Assembly (NCBI RefSeq): GCF_000725805.1
Contig: NZ_JOFT01000011.1
Location: 310,001 to 374,000, forward strand
Length of the DNA: 64,000 bases
Reading direction: 5' to 3'
Source: Streptomyces xanthophaeus
Lineage (GTDB): Bacteria; Actinomycetota; Actinomycetes; Streptomycetales; Streptomycetaceae
Shown: positions 53,317-63,409 of the stretch, one piece after another
Layout of the letters: the number at the start of each line of letters is the position of its first letter
Numbering within the stretch: position 1 is the stretch's first letter
The notes under the pieces: model-generated
Databases searched by the model: none
Told to the model about the DNA's origin: nothing
What the model saw: the letters and a program-made list of their open reading frames with translations, nothing else
Made by a program: the position numbers and the translations under genes

Positions 53317-54249
53317 ATGGGCAGGGACCACCCGTTCCGCGCACGCGCGTACCGCCGGGCGGCCGTACCGGCGGCAGCAGCGCTCCTCCTGGCCGGTCTC
53401 TGCACGGGCACCACCCCCGTCGGCAGGGCCGCGGCCCTGCCACGGCAGGAGTTCGACACGGCCACCGTGGAGAAGCTCGACGCGGCGCTCACGAAGCTGA
53501 TGAAGGAGGCTGCGATCCCGGGCCTCAACGTCGGCGTGTGGATACCCGGCCGCGGCACGTACGCGAAGGCCTTCGGGGTCGCGGACAAGAAGACCGGCAC
53601 TCCGATGAAGACCGACCTCCACACGCGGATCGGCAGCGTCACCAAGACCTTCACGGTCACCGGCCTCCTCCAGCTCGTCGACCAGGGCAAGGTCGGCCTC
53701 GACGACCCGGTCTCCCGGTACGTGGCCGGGGTCCCCGGCGGGGACGCGATCACCGTCCGCCAGCTGGCCGACATGCGCAGCGGCCTGTTCGACTACACCC
53801 AGGACCAGAAGTGGCTCGCGGGCATGCGCGCCGACCCGTACCGGGTCTACACCCCTCGCGAGCTCCTGGACATCTCGTTCGCCCACCCGCCGAACTTCGA
53901 GCCGAACGCCAAGTGGGAGTACAGCAACACCAACACGATCCTCCTGGGTCTGCTGATCGAGAAGACCCAGGCCGAACGGCTGCGGACGCTCCCGACCGGG
54001 GTCCCAGGGATCTCCTACGGACTCGGCATCCTCGACTCCGGCGGCTGGCTCGGCCACAACGGCGAGATCCCCGGTTACGAGTCCATGGCCGCCCAGCTCC
54101 CCGCCGAGAAGGCCACGCTCGTCGTACTCGTCAGCTCCGACATCGACCACAACGGCAAGAACCTGTCCTCGCTCGTCGGCAATGCGGTCACCTCCATCGT
54201 GACCCCCGACCACCTCTGGCCCGCCCCGGTACCCACCGCGCCGCACTAG
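53317..54249 (+). CDS. Secreted serine hydrolase (beta-lactamase/D-Ala-D-Ala peptidase fold) with internal deletion
   Basis: The 310-aa protein starts at the ATG at 53317. The signal peptide (RRAAVPAAAALLLAGLCTG) ends near residue 40. The catalytic SxxK is in RIGSVTKTFTVTGLLQ, the YxN is YSNTN, and the third motif is HNGEIPGYES. In homologous Streptomyces proteins about 85-90 residues lie between LLIEK and TQAQRLRTLPTG. Here they read LLIEKTQAERLRTLPTG, so a block is missing in frame and the cap region near the active site is shortened. The protein may be altered or inactive. Confidence 0.86.
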   Translation: MGRDHPFRARAYRRAAVPAAAALLLAGLCTGTTPVGRAAALPRQEFDTATVEKLDAALTKLMKEAAIPGLNVGVWIPGRGTYAKAFGVADKKTGTPMKTDLHTRIGSVTKTFTVTGLLQLVDQGKVGLDDPVSRYVAGVPGGDAITVRQLADMRSGLFDYTQDQKWLAGMRADPYRVYTPRELLDISFAHPPNFEPNAKWEYSNTNTILLGLLIEKTQAERLRTLPTGVPGISYGLGILDSGGWLGHNGEIPGYESMAAQLPAEKATLVVLVSSDIDHNGKNLSSLVGNAVTSIVTPDHLWPAPVPTAPH

Positions 54250-54274
54250 CGGGTCCGGGCCCGCACGCGACGAC

Positions 54275-54320
54275 GGAAGGGGCCTGTCCGACACGGGGTG
54301 GTGTCGGACAGGCCCCTTCC
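54275..54320. terminator. Perfect 20-base-arm terminator
   Basis: Two 20-base arms (54275-54294 and 54301-54320) are fully complementary, with the loop GGGGTG and the core GGCCTGTCCGACAC. The hairpin sits between the convergent serine-hydrolase and argG genes and should stop both. Confidence 0.9.
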
Positions 54321-54359
54321 GGTGGCCGGAGTGCCGGGCCCGGGGCCCGGCGGAGCCGG

Positions 54360-55844
<1,485 letters not shown>

Positions 55845-56019
55845 GGCCCCACCCCCGCGTGTACCGACCCGCGGGGCCCCCTCCCCGGCGCGCCGCCCGG
55901 TGGTGCCGAGCTCCGGTGCCGAGCCGTGGGGCCCAGCCTTGGGCCAGGCCGGCTGTCCGGGGAATCCAGGGTCGGTCCGCCCGTCGGGTCCGGGCCGCCC
56001 GGGATGGAATGATGGGGCG

Positions 56020-56529
56020 GTGCCAGCCATCGGAACCACAGCCGTCGTCATCGAACTCCGGGCGGCCGACGTGCTGTTGGAGGCCGCCGGTCAGGTGGAC
56101 CCCCGACTGGTGCGGCCGGGTCTGCCCGCCCACGTGACCGTCCTGTACCCGTTCGTACCGGCCGGGGAGCTGACCGACGAGACGGACCGCGCGATCCGCG
56201 GGCTCGCCCGTTCGATCCCCGCTGCCGACGTGCACCTCGCCCGGATCATGACGGAGCCGGGCTTCGTCTCGGTGCACGCGGCCGAACTCGAACCCGCCGT
56301 CAGCACCTTCCGCGATCACTGGCCGCAGCTGCGACCGTACGGCGGACGCTTCGGGGCGGCCCCCGCCGCTCACGTCACCGTGGCGATGGGCTGCGACGAC
56401 TCCCAGGCCGAGCGCGTGAGCGAGTTGGTGTCCGGGCTGCTTCCCCTCCGGGCGCGCGCCGAGGCGGTGCACGTGGTCGCCCTGACCGAGCGGGGCTGGA
56501 AGCGCAGGCTTTCGGCGCCGTTCTGCTGA
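56020..56529 (+). CDS. 2'-5' RNA ligase-family (LigT-like) protein
   Basis: The 169-aa protein is read from a GTG at 56020. Two HxT/S-type motifs are present, HVTVLYPF (about residue 35) and HVTVAMG (about 121), the pair that defines the 2H phosphoesterase fold. A short N-terminal strand (TAVVIELRAADVLLE) precedes them. Such proteins act on cyclic or 2'-5' phosphates. Here the second motif is HVT, with Val and Thr after His, so activity is plausible. It is divergent from argG. Confidence 0.82.
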   Translation: MPAIGTTAVVIELRAADVLLEAAGQVDPRLVRPGLPAHVTVLYPFVPAGELTDETDRAIRGLARSIPAADVHLARIMTEPGFVSVHAAELEPAVSTFRDHWPQLRPYGGRFGAAPAAHVTVAMGCDDSQAERVSELVSGLLPLRARAEAVHVVALTERGWKRRLSAPFC

Positions 56530-56882
56530 CGGGCCGCGGCGCACGGCACATCCGCACCGCTCGGGCCGCCGTGTGCGCGGTCCGGGTGAAGTTCCGGACG
56601 GAAGCCTCCCGGGCGGGCGGACCGACTCCATGCTTGATCGAGGCCGGCGCCGTCCCGCCGGCCGGGTCGTACTGGAGGAGCACCCAGTGCAGCTGCGCAT
56701 CCATGCCTGGGCGTGTTCCGTCATGGCGGCAGCCCTGATCCCGGCAGCCCCGGGCGGTGGGGCGTGGGGGCCCGGGCCGGTCACTGGAGCGTGGTGAGGT
56801 CCACCAGCCACAAGATCGGCACGATCACGGCGTACTGCGAGCGCGTGTCGGACAACAAGTGCCCCGACGCGGTGAACCAGAC
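56530..56882. other. Gap with a small frameshifted secreted-protein remnant
   Basis: This stretch of 353 bases has no intact gene. It contains the remnant at 56687-56886 with its own ribosome-binding site, described separately. The part 56530-56680 shows no clear coding signal. Confidence 0.5.
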
Positions 56883-56886
56883 GTGA
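56687..56886 (+). pseudogene. Small secreted protein, apparently frameshifted
   Basis: A GTG at 56687 has GGAGGAG at 56674-56680, an ideal distance. It opens a signal-peptide-like sequence (QLRIHAWACSVMAAALIPAA) that stops after about 36 codons. In another frame, from about 56791, a charged tail with two Cys (SHKIGTITAYCERVSDNKCP) runs to a TGA at 56884. That TGA overlaps the GTG of the next gene, the usual coupling in this genome. The two parts look like one protein of about 66 aa split by an indel near 56785. I do not recognise the family. Confidence 0.4.
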
Positions 56887-57626
56887 GCCCGAACCACCCG
56901 TCGGGCGACGAGCCGCAGAGCCTGCCCGCGGCAGGGCCGTGGGAGGGTGAGGAGCTGCTACGGCTGCGGGCGGCGCTCGTCAGGGCCGTGCTGCACCTGA
57001 CCGCGGGCCTCGGAGGCGGCCCGCTGGTCAGAGGGGTGCTCCCCCGCCCCCAGGAGCCCGGTCTCGCGCGCGTCGTCGTCTGGGACGGACGAGCCTCACG
57101 ACGTCGGTCGCGTACGACGTGCCCCTGCTGGACGCCGACGGAGACGACATCCCCGCCACCGGGCTCGTCGCGGCCCTGCGCGGAGCCGTACGCAGCGCCT
57201 CCGGTGAGCCGCCGCCCTCGGGCACCGCTTCCCGTGACGGGTACGGCATCCCCGTGGTGCCCGTGGGCACCCTGCGCGCCGTCCGCGACGCTCAGCCCCC
57301 GGCGTACGGCCTCACCGACGCCCTGTACGCCGCGGCCCTCGACATCGCTCCCGTCGTCGAAGGCGGCGAGCCGGAACTGCTCCTGCTCGGCTTCCTGCTG
57401 CTCGACGAGGACCGGGCACGGTTCTACGTCACGGCCGACGCCCTGCCCGCCCGGGACGATCGGGCTCGACGTGGCGCTGCGCGATCCGCACGGCTCCGTG
57501 ACGGTCGGCCTGATCGGTCTGGCCGCAGCCCTGCCGGGGCTCATCGCGGATGACCAGGTGCGGTACATCCCGTCGGAGGAGACCGACCCCTACGGCGCGC
57601 AGCTGTTCGACCTCACCCGCTGGTGA
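56883..57626 (+). pseudogene. Unknown gene interrupted by two compensating frameshifts
   Basis: Coding signal runs in three pieces. The first frame from the GTG at 56883 (EELLRLRAALVRAVLHLTAG) continues to about 57095. A second frame (TSVAYDVPLLDADGDDIPAT) runs from about 57100 to about 57450. The first frame then resumes with GLDVALRDPHGSVTVGLIGL to a TGA at 57624. Joined, they give a protein of about 245 aa with no recognised domain. The two shifts cancel, so the gene may be decayed, or the sequence may contain errors. The first frame also stays open between them, which hides the damage. Confidence 0.55.
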
Positions 57627-57631
57627 CCCGC

Positions 57632-57646
57632 GGGCCTGTCAGGCCC
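57632..57646. terminator. Short hairpin at convergent gene ends
   Basis: GGGCCT, loop GTC, AGGCCC lies across the stop of the minus-strand gene at 57639 and just after the stop at 57626. The stem is short, so it is tentative. Confidence 0.3.
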
Positions 57647-58208
57647 TGTCCGCGCGCCGGGTCCGGGTCCGGCGTACGTACGCCCACGCCCCCGCGGCCG
57701 ATGCGGCCGCGACCAGGGCGCCGCCTGCCGACCAGGTCCACAGCGGCGGCTGGGAGGCCTGGCGCTCCTGCGCCGCGCAGGCCGCGGAGGGGGTGCCTCC
57801 GGCGTCCGGGGCGACAGTGAGCGTCGCCGTCAGCCGCACCTCTTCGGTGCGGGTACGGATCTCGCTGCCCTTGAGGGTCACGGTGTAGACGCCGGGGTCG
57901 GCCCCGCACCGGATGCGCGTCTCGCCCGCCAGGTTGCCGCCCTTGCCGTAGGCGGTCAGGACGGCGGGCTCGGCGAAGGCCGGCGACTCGCCCCGCCAGT
58001 CCGATCCCGCCCGTGACACGTCGACGCCCTCGGCGTCCCCGCCCGCCCCGCCCGCGAGGTACACCTGCACGGCGGCGCCCCGGTGGACGGTGGCAGGGCT
58101 CACGCTCAGCGGGGCCTGCGCGTCGGCGGCCTCGGCGGGCAGGAGGGGTGCTCCGGCCACCACCGTCCCCGCAACTGCAGCGGCGAGAAGAACAGTCGTC
58201 ACGCGCAT
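57639..58208 (-). CDS. Secreted/membrane-anchored hypothetical protein
   Basis: The 189-aa protein starts at the ATG at 58208. The signal peptide (VTTVLLAAAVAGTVVAGAPL) ends near residue 28. A beta-rich external domain contains PLSVSPATVHRGAAVQVYLA and ends with a short Cys-containing segment. A single C-terminal helix (WSAGGALVAAASAAGAWAYV) with a basic tail (RRTRTRR) would anchor it with the domain outside. It resembles small surface proteins of Streptomyces, and I cannot assign a function. Confidence 0.78.
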   Translation of the reverse strand: MRVTTVLLAAAVAGTVVAGAPLLPAEAADAQAPLSVSPATVHRGAAVQVYLAGGAGGDAEGVDVSRAGSDWRGESPAFAEPAVLTAYGKGGNLAGETRIRCGADPGVYTVTLKGSEIRTRTEEVRLTATLTVAPDAGGTPSAACAAQERQASQPPLWTWSAGGALVAAASAAGAWAYVRRTRTRRADRA

Positions 58209-58323
58209 CGCACCCCCATGGTGGGCTCCGTCGCCCCCCACGCGTGGAGCCGCCCGCAGGGATCATACGTACGCCTGTGGCCCGGCCGCCGCCGATGGGC
58301 CGTCGGCGGCGGCTCCGCCGTGG

Positions 58324-58986
58324 TCACCGCGAGGCTGTGACCAGGCCCGCCTCGTAGGCCAGGATCACCAGCTGCACACGGTCGCGGGCGTGGAGCTTGG
58401 ACAGCAGCCGGGTCAGGTAGGTCTTGGCGGTGGCGATGCTGATGCAGAGTTCTTCGGCGATCTCCGTGTTCGACAGGCCCCTGCCGACCAGGGTCAGCAC
58501 CTCGACCTCGCGGTCGGTGATGGCATCGAGCTTCGCGCGCCGGGGCGGGGGCACGGCAGCCGGGCGGGCGGTGAACTCCTTGATCAGCCGTCGTGTCACT
58601 CCGGGCGCGATCAGGGCGTCCCCGGCGGCGACGGTCCTCACCGCGCCGAGGATGTCGTCGAGGGCCATGTCCTTGACGAGGAATCCGGAGGCCCCGGCGC
58701 GCAGGGCCCCGTAGACGCTCTCGTCGTCGTCGAAGGTGGTCAGGACCACGACCCGGGTGGCACCGGTGCCCGCGGTGATCAGCCGGGTGGCCTCGATGCC
58801 GTCCATGACCGGCATCCGCAGGTCCATCACCACGACGTCGGGGGCGAGTTCGGCCGTGAGCCGGACCGCTTCCGCTCCGTTGTCCGCCTCCCCCACCACC
58901 TCGATGTCCGCGGTGTCGGTGATGACCATCTGCAACGCGGCCCGGACCAGGGGCTGGTCGTCGGTGAGTACGACACGGATCGTCAT
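58324..58986 (-). CDS. LuxR/NarL-family response regulator
   Basis: The 220-aa protein has a receiver domain starting MTIRVVLTDDQPLVRAALQM with phospho-acceptor D55 in VMDLRMPVMDG and a Lys in FLVKDMALDD. The C-terminal LuxR helix-turn-helix is LVGRGLSNTEIAEELCISIA then TAKTYLTRLLSKL. It starts in an ATGA overlap with the kinase gene upstream. An inverted repeat (60345-60358) ahead of the divergent ABC operon is a possible binding site. Confidence 0.93.
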   Translation of the reverse strand: MTIRVVLTDDQPLVRAALQMVITDTADIEVVGEADNGAEAVRLTAELAPDVVVMDLRMPVMDGIEATRLITAGTGATRVVVLTTFDDDESVYGALRAGASGFLVKDMALDDILGAVRTVAAGDALIAPGVTRRLIKEFTARPAAVPPPRRAKLDAITDREVEVLTLVGRGLSNTEIAEELCISIATAKTYLTRLLSKLHARDRVQLVILAYEAGLVTASR

Positions 58987-60269
58987 CTGGGTCCCGCTTT
59001 CGTCGCTGTGTCGGTGCCTGCCGGAACCGGCAGTCTGGCCGCTACCAGGAAGCCTCCGCCCGGGCGCGGCCCCGCGGAGAAGTCTCCGTGGAGCAGGGCG
59101 ACCCGCTCGCCCATGCCGACCAGGCCGAAGCCTCCCGCTCCGGCGGGTTCGGCGCCGCGGCCGGGGCCGTGGCCGCGGCCCTTCCCGCGGTCCGAGACCT
59201 CCACCGCGAGCTCGTCGTCCCGGTAGGTGACGTGTATGCGGCAGGAATCGGCGCCCGAGTGCCGTACGGAGTTGGTCACCGACTCCTGGACTATCCGGAA
59301 CGCCGCGAGGTCCACATCGGCGGGCAGGGGGCGCCGCCTGCCCTCCCACCACACCTCCACGCGGACCCCGGCTGCCGTGGTCGTCGCGGCGAGCGCCTCC
59401 ACATCCGCCAGGCCTGCGGCCGGTTGCAGGAGGGACTCCGGTGCCTGCGACCGGCCCCGGCCGCCGCGGTCCTCGTCCAGGTCGGCCCGGCGCAGCGCGC
59501 CGAGCATCCGGCGCAGCCCGGACAGCGTCTCGCGGCCCGCCTGCTCCACGGCGAGCATCGCCTCGCGCGCCCGGTCCGGCTGGGTTTCGACGACCCGGGC
59601 GGCGGCGCCCGCCTGCAGGGCGATGATGCCGATGCTGTGGGCGACGGTGTCGTGCATCTCGCGGGCGATGCGCAGCCGTTCGGCGGTGACGGCCTGGACG
59701 GCGGCCCGGGCGTGCAGGTCCGCGGTGTGGGCGCGGGCCTGGTGCACCGAATTGCCGACGAGCCAGGCGATGACCACGGTCAGTGCCACGAACGGCTCCT
59801 GGGCGATGCCGGAGTCGCCCCCCGTGACCATCCGCAGGACCACGTAGCCGCCGAGCGTCGCGAGTGCCGCGCCGGCCGCGGCCAGCGAGGTCCGGCGGGA
59901 CCGGGTGGCAGCGATGCAGCAGAGGGCGACATCCACGGCGAGGAACTGCGCGGGCGGGATCTCGTCCTGCCGCCAAGCCAGCGTCGAGACGACCGTGCCT
60001 GCGATCAGCAGGCCGTACGCCGCGATGGTCCTGCGGCGCAGCAGGACGCTGCCGGCCAGGGCCAGCACGAAGGCGGAGGCGAGGAGGAGCTGGGCGCCGA
60101 TCGGATCGAGCCCGTGGCGCGGGTAGTTGAGCGAGTACGCCTGCCGGGGTGGCAGCAGTACGTATTCGACGACGGGTTCCACCGCTGCCGCGCACCACAC
60201 CAGGGCCGTCCACAGGCCCGGTGGTATGCGCTTGAGCAGCGGCATCGGCAGCGGCGACGAGGCGGACAT
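58983..60269 (-). CDS. HisKA_3-type sensor histidine kinase
   Basis: The 428-aa protein is taken from the ATG at 60269. Its frame continues upstream through the opposite ABC genes, but that stretch is only an antisense opening. Several hydrophobic segments in residues 20-175 form the membrane sensor. HisKA_3 has H206 in REMHDTVAHSIGIIALQAG. The HATPase domain contains RIVQESVTNSVRHS and GGFGLVGMGERVALL. It overlaps the response-regulator gene by ATGA. The adjacent divergent ABC transporter suggests sensing of a membrane-active compound. Confidence 0.93.
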   Translation of the reverse strand: MSASSPLPMPLLKRIPPGLWTALVWCAAAVEPVVEYVLLPPRQAYSLNYPRHGLDPIGAQLLLASAFVLALAGSVLLRRRTIAAYGLLIAGTVVSTLAWRQDEIPPAQFLAVDVALCCIAATRSRRTSLAAAGAALATLGGYVVLRMVTGGDSGIAQEPFVALTVVIAWLVGNSVHQARAHTADLHARAAVQAVTAERLRIAREMHDTVAHSIGIIALQAGAAARVVETQPDRAREAMLAVEQAGRETLSGLRRMLGALRRADLDEDRGGRGRSQAPESLLQPAAGLADVEALAATTTAAGVRVEVWWEGRRRPLPADVDLAAFRIVQESVTNSVRHSGADSCRIHVTYRDDELAVEVSDRGKGRGHGPGRGAEPAGAGGFGLVGMGERVALLHGDFSAGPRPGGGFLVAARLPVPAGTDTATKAGPR

Positions 60270-60344
60270 GCGTTGATCGTAGGCGTCCGTACGTGACGGG
60301 GCATCTGACTGCGGGAGTACAACCTGGGTTGACACCGGGAGGCT

Positions 60345-60358
60345 CCGATTGTCATCGG
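60345..60358. promoter_or_regulatory. Inverted repeat next to TTGACA in the divergent promoter region
   Basis: CCGAT, TGTC, ATCGG is a 5+5 dyad. A TTGACA hexamer lies at 60329-60334, placing the dyad in the -10 region of a plus-strand promoter for the ABC operon. It could be the response-regulator site. Confidence 0.3.
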
Positions 60359-60402
60359 TGGTCCGACGACGGGCCCGGGGGCACGGCGGCACTGTTGTCC
60401 GC

Positions 60403-61311
60403 ATGATCGAAGTGAACGAGCTCACGAAGCGGTACGGCGGCACGACCGCCGTCGACGACCTGTCCTTCACCGTGCGGCCCGGCCTGGTGACCGGGTTCCT
60501 CGGACCGAACGGCGCCGGCAAGAGCACCACCCTGCGGATGCTCCTCGGGCTCCATGCGCCCACCAGCGGGACCGTCACCGTGGACGGCCGCCCGTTCCGT
60601 GACCGCCCCCGGGGCCTGCGGCACGTAGGAGCCCTCCTCGATGCCCACGACGTGCACGGCGGGCGCACCGCGACCGCGCAGTTGTCCGCCCTGGCCCGCA
60701 GCAACCGCATACCGCAGCACCGGGTGGCGGAGGTGCTCCAGGAGGTCGGCCTCGCCGAGGCGGCCCGCCGCCGCATCGGAGGGTTCTCGCTCGGGATGAA
60801 GCAGCGGCTCGGCATCGCTTCCGCCCTGCTGGGCGATCCGCCGGTGCTGCTCTTCGACGAGCCGCTCAACGGCCTCGACCCGGAAGGCGTCAAGTGGGTG
60901 CGGGAGTTGTTCGGGCGGCTCGCCGCCGAGGGCCGCACCGTCTTCGTCTCCAGCCATCTGATGTCCGAGATGGAACACACCGCCGACCAGCTGATCGTGA
61001 TCGGCCGGGGCCGGCTGATAGCGGCGGAGAGCCTCGTGGACTTCTCCGCCCGCGGCAGCCGCCAGGAGGTCACGGTCGGCACGCCCGCCGCGTCCGCCCT
61101 GCGGGACCTGCTGGCAGCCGAGCCCGCAGCCGTCCGCATGGAGGGCGAACTGCTCACCGTGACCGGTCTGACCGCAGACCGGATCGGCCGGATCGCGCTG
61201 GAGCACCGCATCCCGCTGCACCAGCTCAGCACCCGGTCCGCCTCGTTGGAGGAGGCGTTCATGGAGCTCACCGCAGACAGCGTCCAATACCTCGCAGGAG
61301 ACCCCCGATGA
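60403..61311 (+). CDS. ABC transporter ATP-binding protein (drug/lantibiotic type)
   Basis: The 302-aa protein begins MIEVNELTKRYGGTTAV. Walker A is GPNGAGKST near residue 44, the signature GGFSLGMKQRLGIASALL and Walker B LLFDEPLNGLD. The C-terminal extension of about 80 residues after the H-loop (VSSHLMSEME) is typical of BcrA/NatA-like exporters. Its permease gene follows in an ATGA overlap. The divergent two-component system probably regulates it. Confidence 0.95.
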   Translation: MIEVNELTKRYGGTTAVDDLSFTVRPGLVTGFLGPNGAGKSTTLRMLLGLHAPTSGTVTVDGRPFRDRPRGLRHVGALLDAHDVHGGRTATAQLSALARSNRIPQHRVAEVLQEVGLAEAARRRIGGFSLGMKQRLGIASALLGDPPVLLFDEPLNGLDPEGVKWVRELFGRLAAEGRTVFVSSHLMSEMEHTADQLIVIGRGRLIAAESLVDFSARGSRQEVTVGTPAASALRDLLAAEPAAVRMEGELLTVTGLTADRIGRIALEHRIPLHQLSTRSASLEEAFMELTADSVQYLAGDPR

Positions 61312-62159
61312 CCACGGCCACGACGTACTCCCCCGCCCGCGGCCTGGACGGGGCCGAGCCCCGCCCGCGCTTCCTCGACCTGGTCGCCGCCGAATGGATC
61401 AAGCTCCGCTCGCTGCGGTCGACGTGGATCGCCTACGGGGCCACTGCCCTGGCCGTCGTCGCGTTCAATGCGGGCACCGCCTACGACACCTACAGCCACT
61501 GGTCGCAGCGGGGCCCGTCGGAGCAGGCCGACTTCGTCAGGGCCGGGATACCGCTGCATGAGGCCTTCTCCGCGAATGCCGCCATGCTCATGATGCTCGC
61601 CCTCGTCGCCGTCGGAGCCGTCGCGATCCTGGGTGAGTACAGCACGGGCACCATCCGTACGACCTTCGCGGCCGTGCCGGCCCGACGTTCCGTGATGGCG
61701 GCCAAGGCGGTGGTCCTCGCGGCGGTGGCCACGGTCTTCGGCGCCGTCGTCGCGGGCGCCTCGTTCGGCCTGACGCAGGCCATCCTGGACGGCCGGGACG
61801 CAGGCATACCGATCAGCCATCCCGGCGCCCTGACGGTGGTGCTGGCGTCCGCCCTCCTCGCACCCGTGTGCGCGCTCACCGGCATGGCGATCGCCACCCT
61901 CGTCCGGCACACTGCGACCACCATGATCGTCTCGGTCGTGGTCGTCCTGGTCCTGCCCCTCGCCTTCTCGGACGGCCGCCACTGGTCGGCGGTGGCCGGG
62001 CACGCCACGCTCTACCAGGCGTGGATCAGGCTCGTGGAGGCCGGCTACGCCCCGAGCGCCTTCCCGTGGACGGCCGGCGGTGCGTGGACCGTCTACGCGG
62101 TGTGGGCGCTCGGTGCGGCCCTGCTCACCGTCGTCGCCCCGCACCGGCGCGATCAGTGA
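61308..62159 (+). CDS. ABC-2 type transporter permease
   Basis: The 283-aa protein starts in an ATGA overlap with the ATPase. About six hydrophobic segments follow the opening PRFLDLVAAEWIKLRSLRST, a typical ABC-2 membrane-subunit N-terminus. GEYSTGTIRTTFAAVPARR is the usual cytoplasmic loop motif of the BcrB/NatB-like permeases in actinobacteria. Together with the ATPase it forms an exporter, likely for an antibiotic or envelope-active compound. Confidence 0.92.
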   Translation: MTTATTYSPARGLDGAEPRPRFLDLVAAEWIKLRSLRSTWIAYGATALAVVAFNAGTAYDTYSHWSQRGPSEQADFVRAGIPLHEAFSANAAMLMMLALVAVGAVAILGEYSTGTIRTTFAAVPARRSVMAAKAVVLAAVATVFGAVVAGASFGLTQAILDGRDAGIPISHPGALTVVLASALLAPVCALTGMAIATLVRHTATTMIVSVVVVLVLPLAFSDGRHWSAVAGHATLYQAWIRLVEAGYAPSAFPWTAGGAWTVYAVWALGAALLTVVAPHRRDQ

Positions 62160-62242
62160 GCCGGGCCGTCCCTCCCGGGTTCCGAGCGCGTCGGGCCCGC
62201 CCGGGCGGAGTGCCGGCGCCCGCGAACTTCATGCCGGTCGGC

Positions 62243-63268
62243 TCAGGCGGGTACCTCGGTGAGCTCGATCGCCCGCAGGACGCTCGCCACCGCCTGCCCG
62301 TCCCCGACGTCGAGGGCCGTGTCGGCCAGTTTGATCACGTGCTCGTCCCCATGGTCCGTCGCGCGCGCGAAGGCCTCCTCGGGGGTGATCCGGCCGGGTG
62401 TCGCGTAGAGACGGGGACGGTCGGGCGCGTACATCGAGGTGACGGCCGCCGATGCCGTCCAGGCCGCTCGCAGGCTCGGCGCCCATGTCTCGCGCGGGAG
62501 CGCGGGGAGCGTGCGGAGGACCGCGTTCGGCGCGGTCGCGGCATGGACCAGCATGGTCTCCTCGCCGTGGCCGTGGGTGGCATAGCGGTGGGTCGCACTG
62601 CGGACCAGTTCCTCCAGCCTGTGGCGGGCGGCGTCCGGGTCGCCCTGCCGCAGGGTCTCCTGCCCCTGCCACACGGGGAGTTGCGTGACGCGCTCCAGTC
62701 GGTCGGTGAAGCTGCCCCGGCGGTCGTCGATGGGCGGCACCGCTTCCAGCGCCTGCGCCGCGCTGCGCCCACCCGGCAGCGGGACGGGTGGGCGCAGGGG
62801 GTGGTAGCGCGCGGCCCAGTAGCCGAGGGCGTGCGAGAGCTCCGCACGGCGGGGAGCGCTCTCACCGTCGGCCAGCAGGCTGCGTACCGCATGGCCCACC
62901 CGGATCACGGGATGCGTCGAACCGCCGTACAAGCCGGGGAGGAGCCGTGGCCACCACAGGGCGAGGACGTCCCGCCAGGGCAGTTGCCCCGTCGGGTGGC
63001 CGGTGAAGTACACGATCCAGTCCCCGATCCGGCGCTGATCGCCCAGCGCGGACCGCCAGTTGTCGTCGGTGACGGGGCTGTGGCGGGAGGGGAAGTCCTC
63101 CAGCTTGACGGTGTACCGGTCGATCCAGCGGTGGACGGAACCCCCGTGCCCGCGCGCTGCGAGGGCCTCGACGGCCATGGGCGCATGGTTGGTGAGGCGG
63201 CCCAACCGCTCGGGACCGTAGGTGTGGAGACGTTCCAGCGCTTCGTCGAGGGTGCCCTTGGTGTCCAT
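62243..63268 (-). CDS. Questin-oxidase-like (DUF4243) protein
   Basis: The 341-aa protein is taken from the ATG at 63268. The N-terminal half contains YGPERLGRLTNHAPMAVEAL, WIDRYTVKLEDFPSRHSPVT and IGDWIVYFTG. The rest is helical, with a conserved His segment HGEETMLVHAATAPNAVLRT, as in questin oxidase and its bacterial relatives. In fungi this family opens an anthraquinone ring by a Baeyer-Villiger-like reaction without cofactor motifs. Bacterial substrates are unknown. No aromatic polyketide genes are adjacent. The start region has a 12-base palindrome. Confidence 0.82.
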   Translation of the reverse strand: MDTKGTLDEALERLHTYGPERLGRLTNHAPMAVEALAARGHGGSVHRWIDRYTVKLEDFPSRHSPVTDDNWRSALGDQRRIGDWIVYFTGHPTGQLPWRDVLALWWPRLLPGLYGGSTHPVIRVGHAVRSLLADGESAPRRAELSHALGYWAARYHPLRPPVPLPGGRSAAQALEAVPPIDDRRGSFTDRLERVTQLPVWQGQETLRQGDPDAARHRLEELVRSATHRYATHGHGEETMLVHAATAPNAVLRTLPALPRETWAPSLRAAWTASAAVTSMYAPDRPRLYATPGRITPEEAFARATDHGDEHVIKLADTALDVGDGQAVASVLRAIELTEVPA

Positions 63269-63336
63269 GCGCACCACCCTAGGCAGCGCATACGCAGCGG
63301 TAGAAGCGGCTCCAGCCGTAAGCGCGCTCCGGCAGT

Positions 63337-63348
63337 GGACCTAGGTCC
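63337..63348. promoter_or_regulatory. Perfect 12-base palindrome upstream of questin-oxidase-like gene
   Basis: GGACCTAGGTCC lies 69 bases upstream of the start codon at 63268, in an otherwise GC-rich gap that also has a GGGGGCCGAGGCC duplication further right. It is a candidate operator. Confidence 0.3.
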
Positions 63349-63409
63349 GCGGGCCGAGTCCGCGGTCGAGCACGGGGGCCGAGGCCGGGGGCCGAGGCCG
63401 CAGTTCAGG

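Noticed and set aside
60270..62144. Upstream continuation of the histidine-kinase frame to 62144 on the minus strand
   Set aside because: It runs antisense to an intact ABC transporter pair; the kinase starts at the ATG at 60269.
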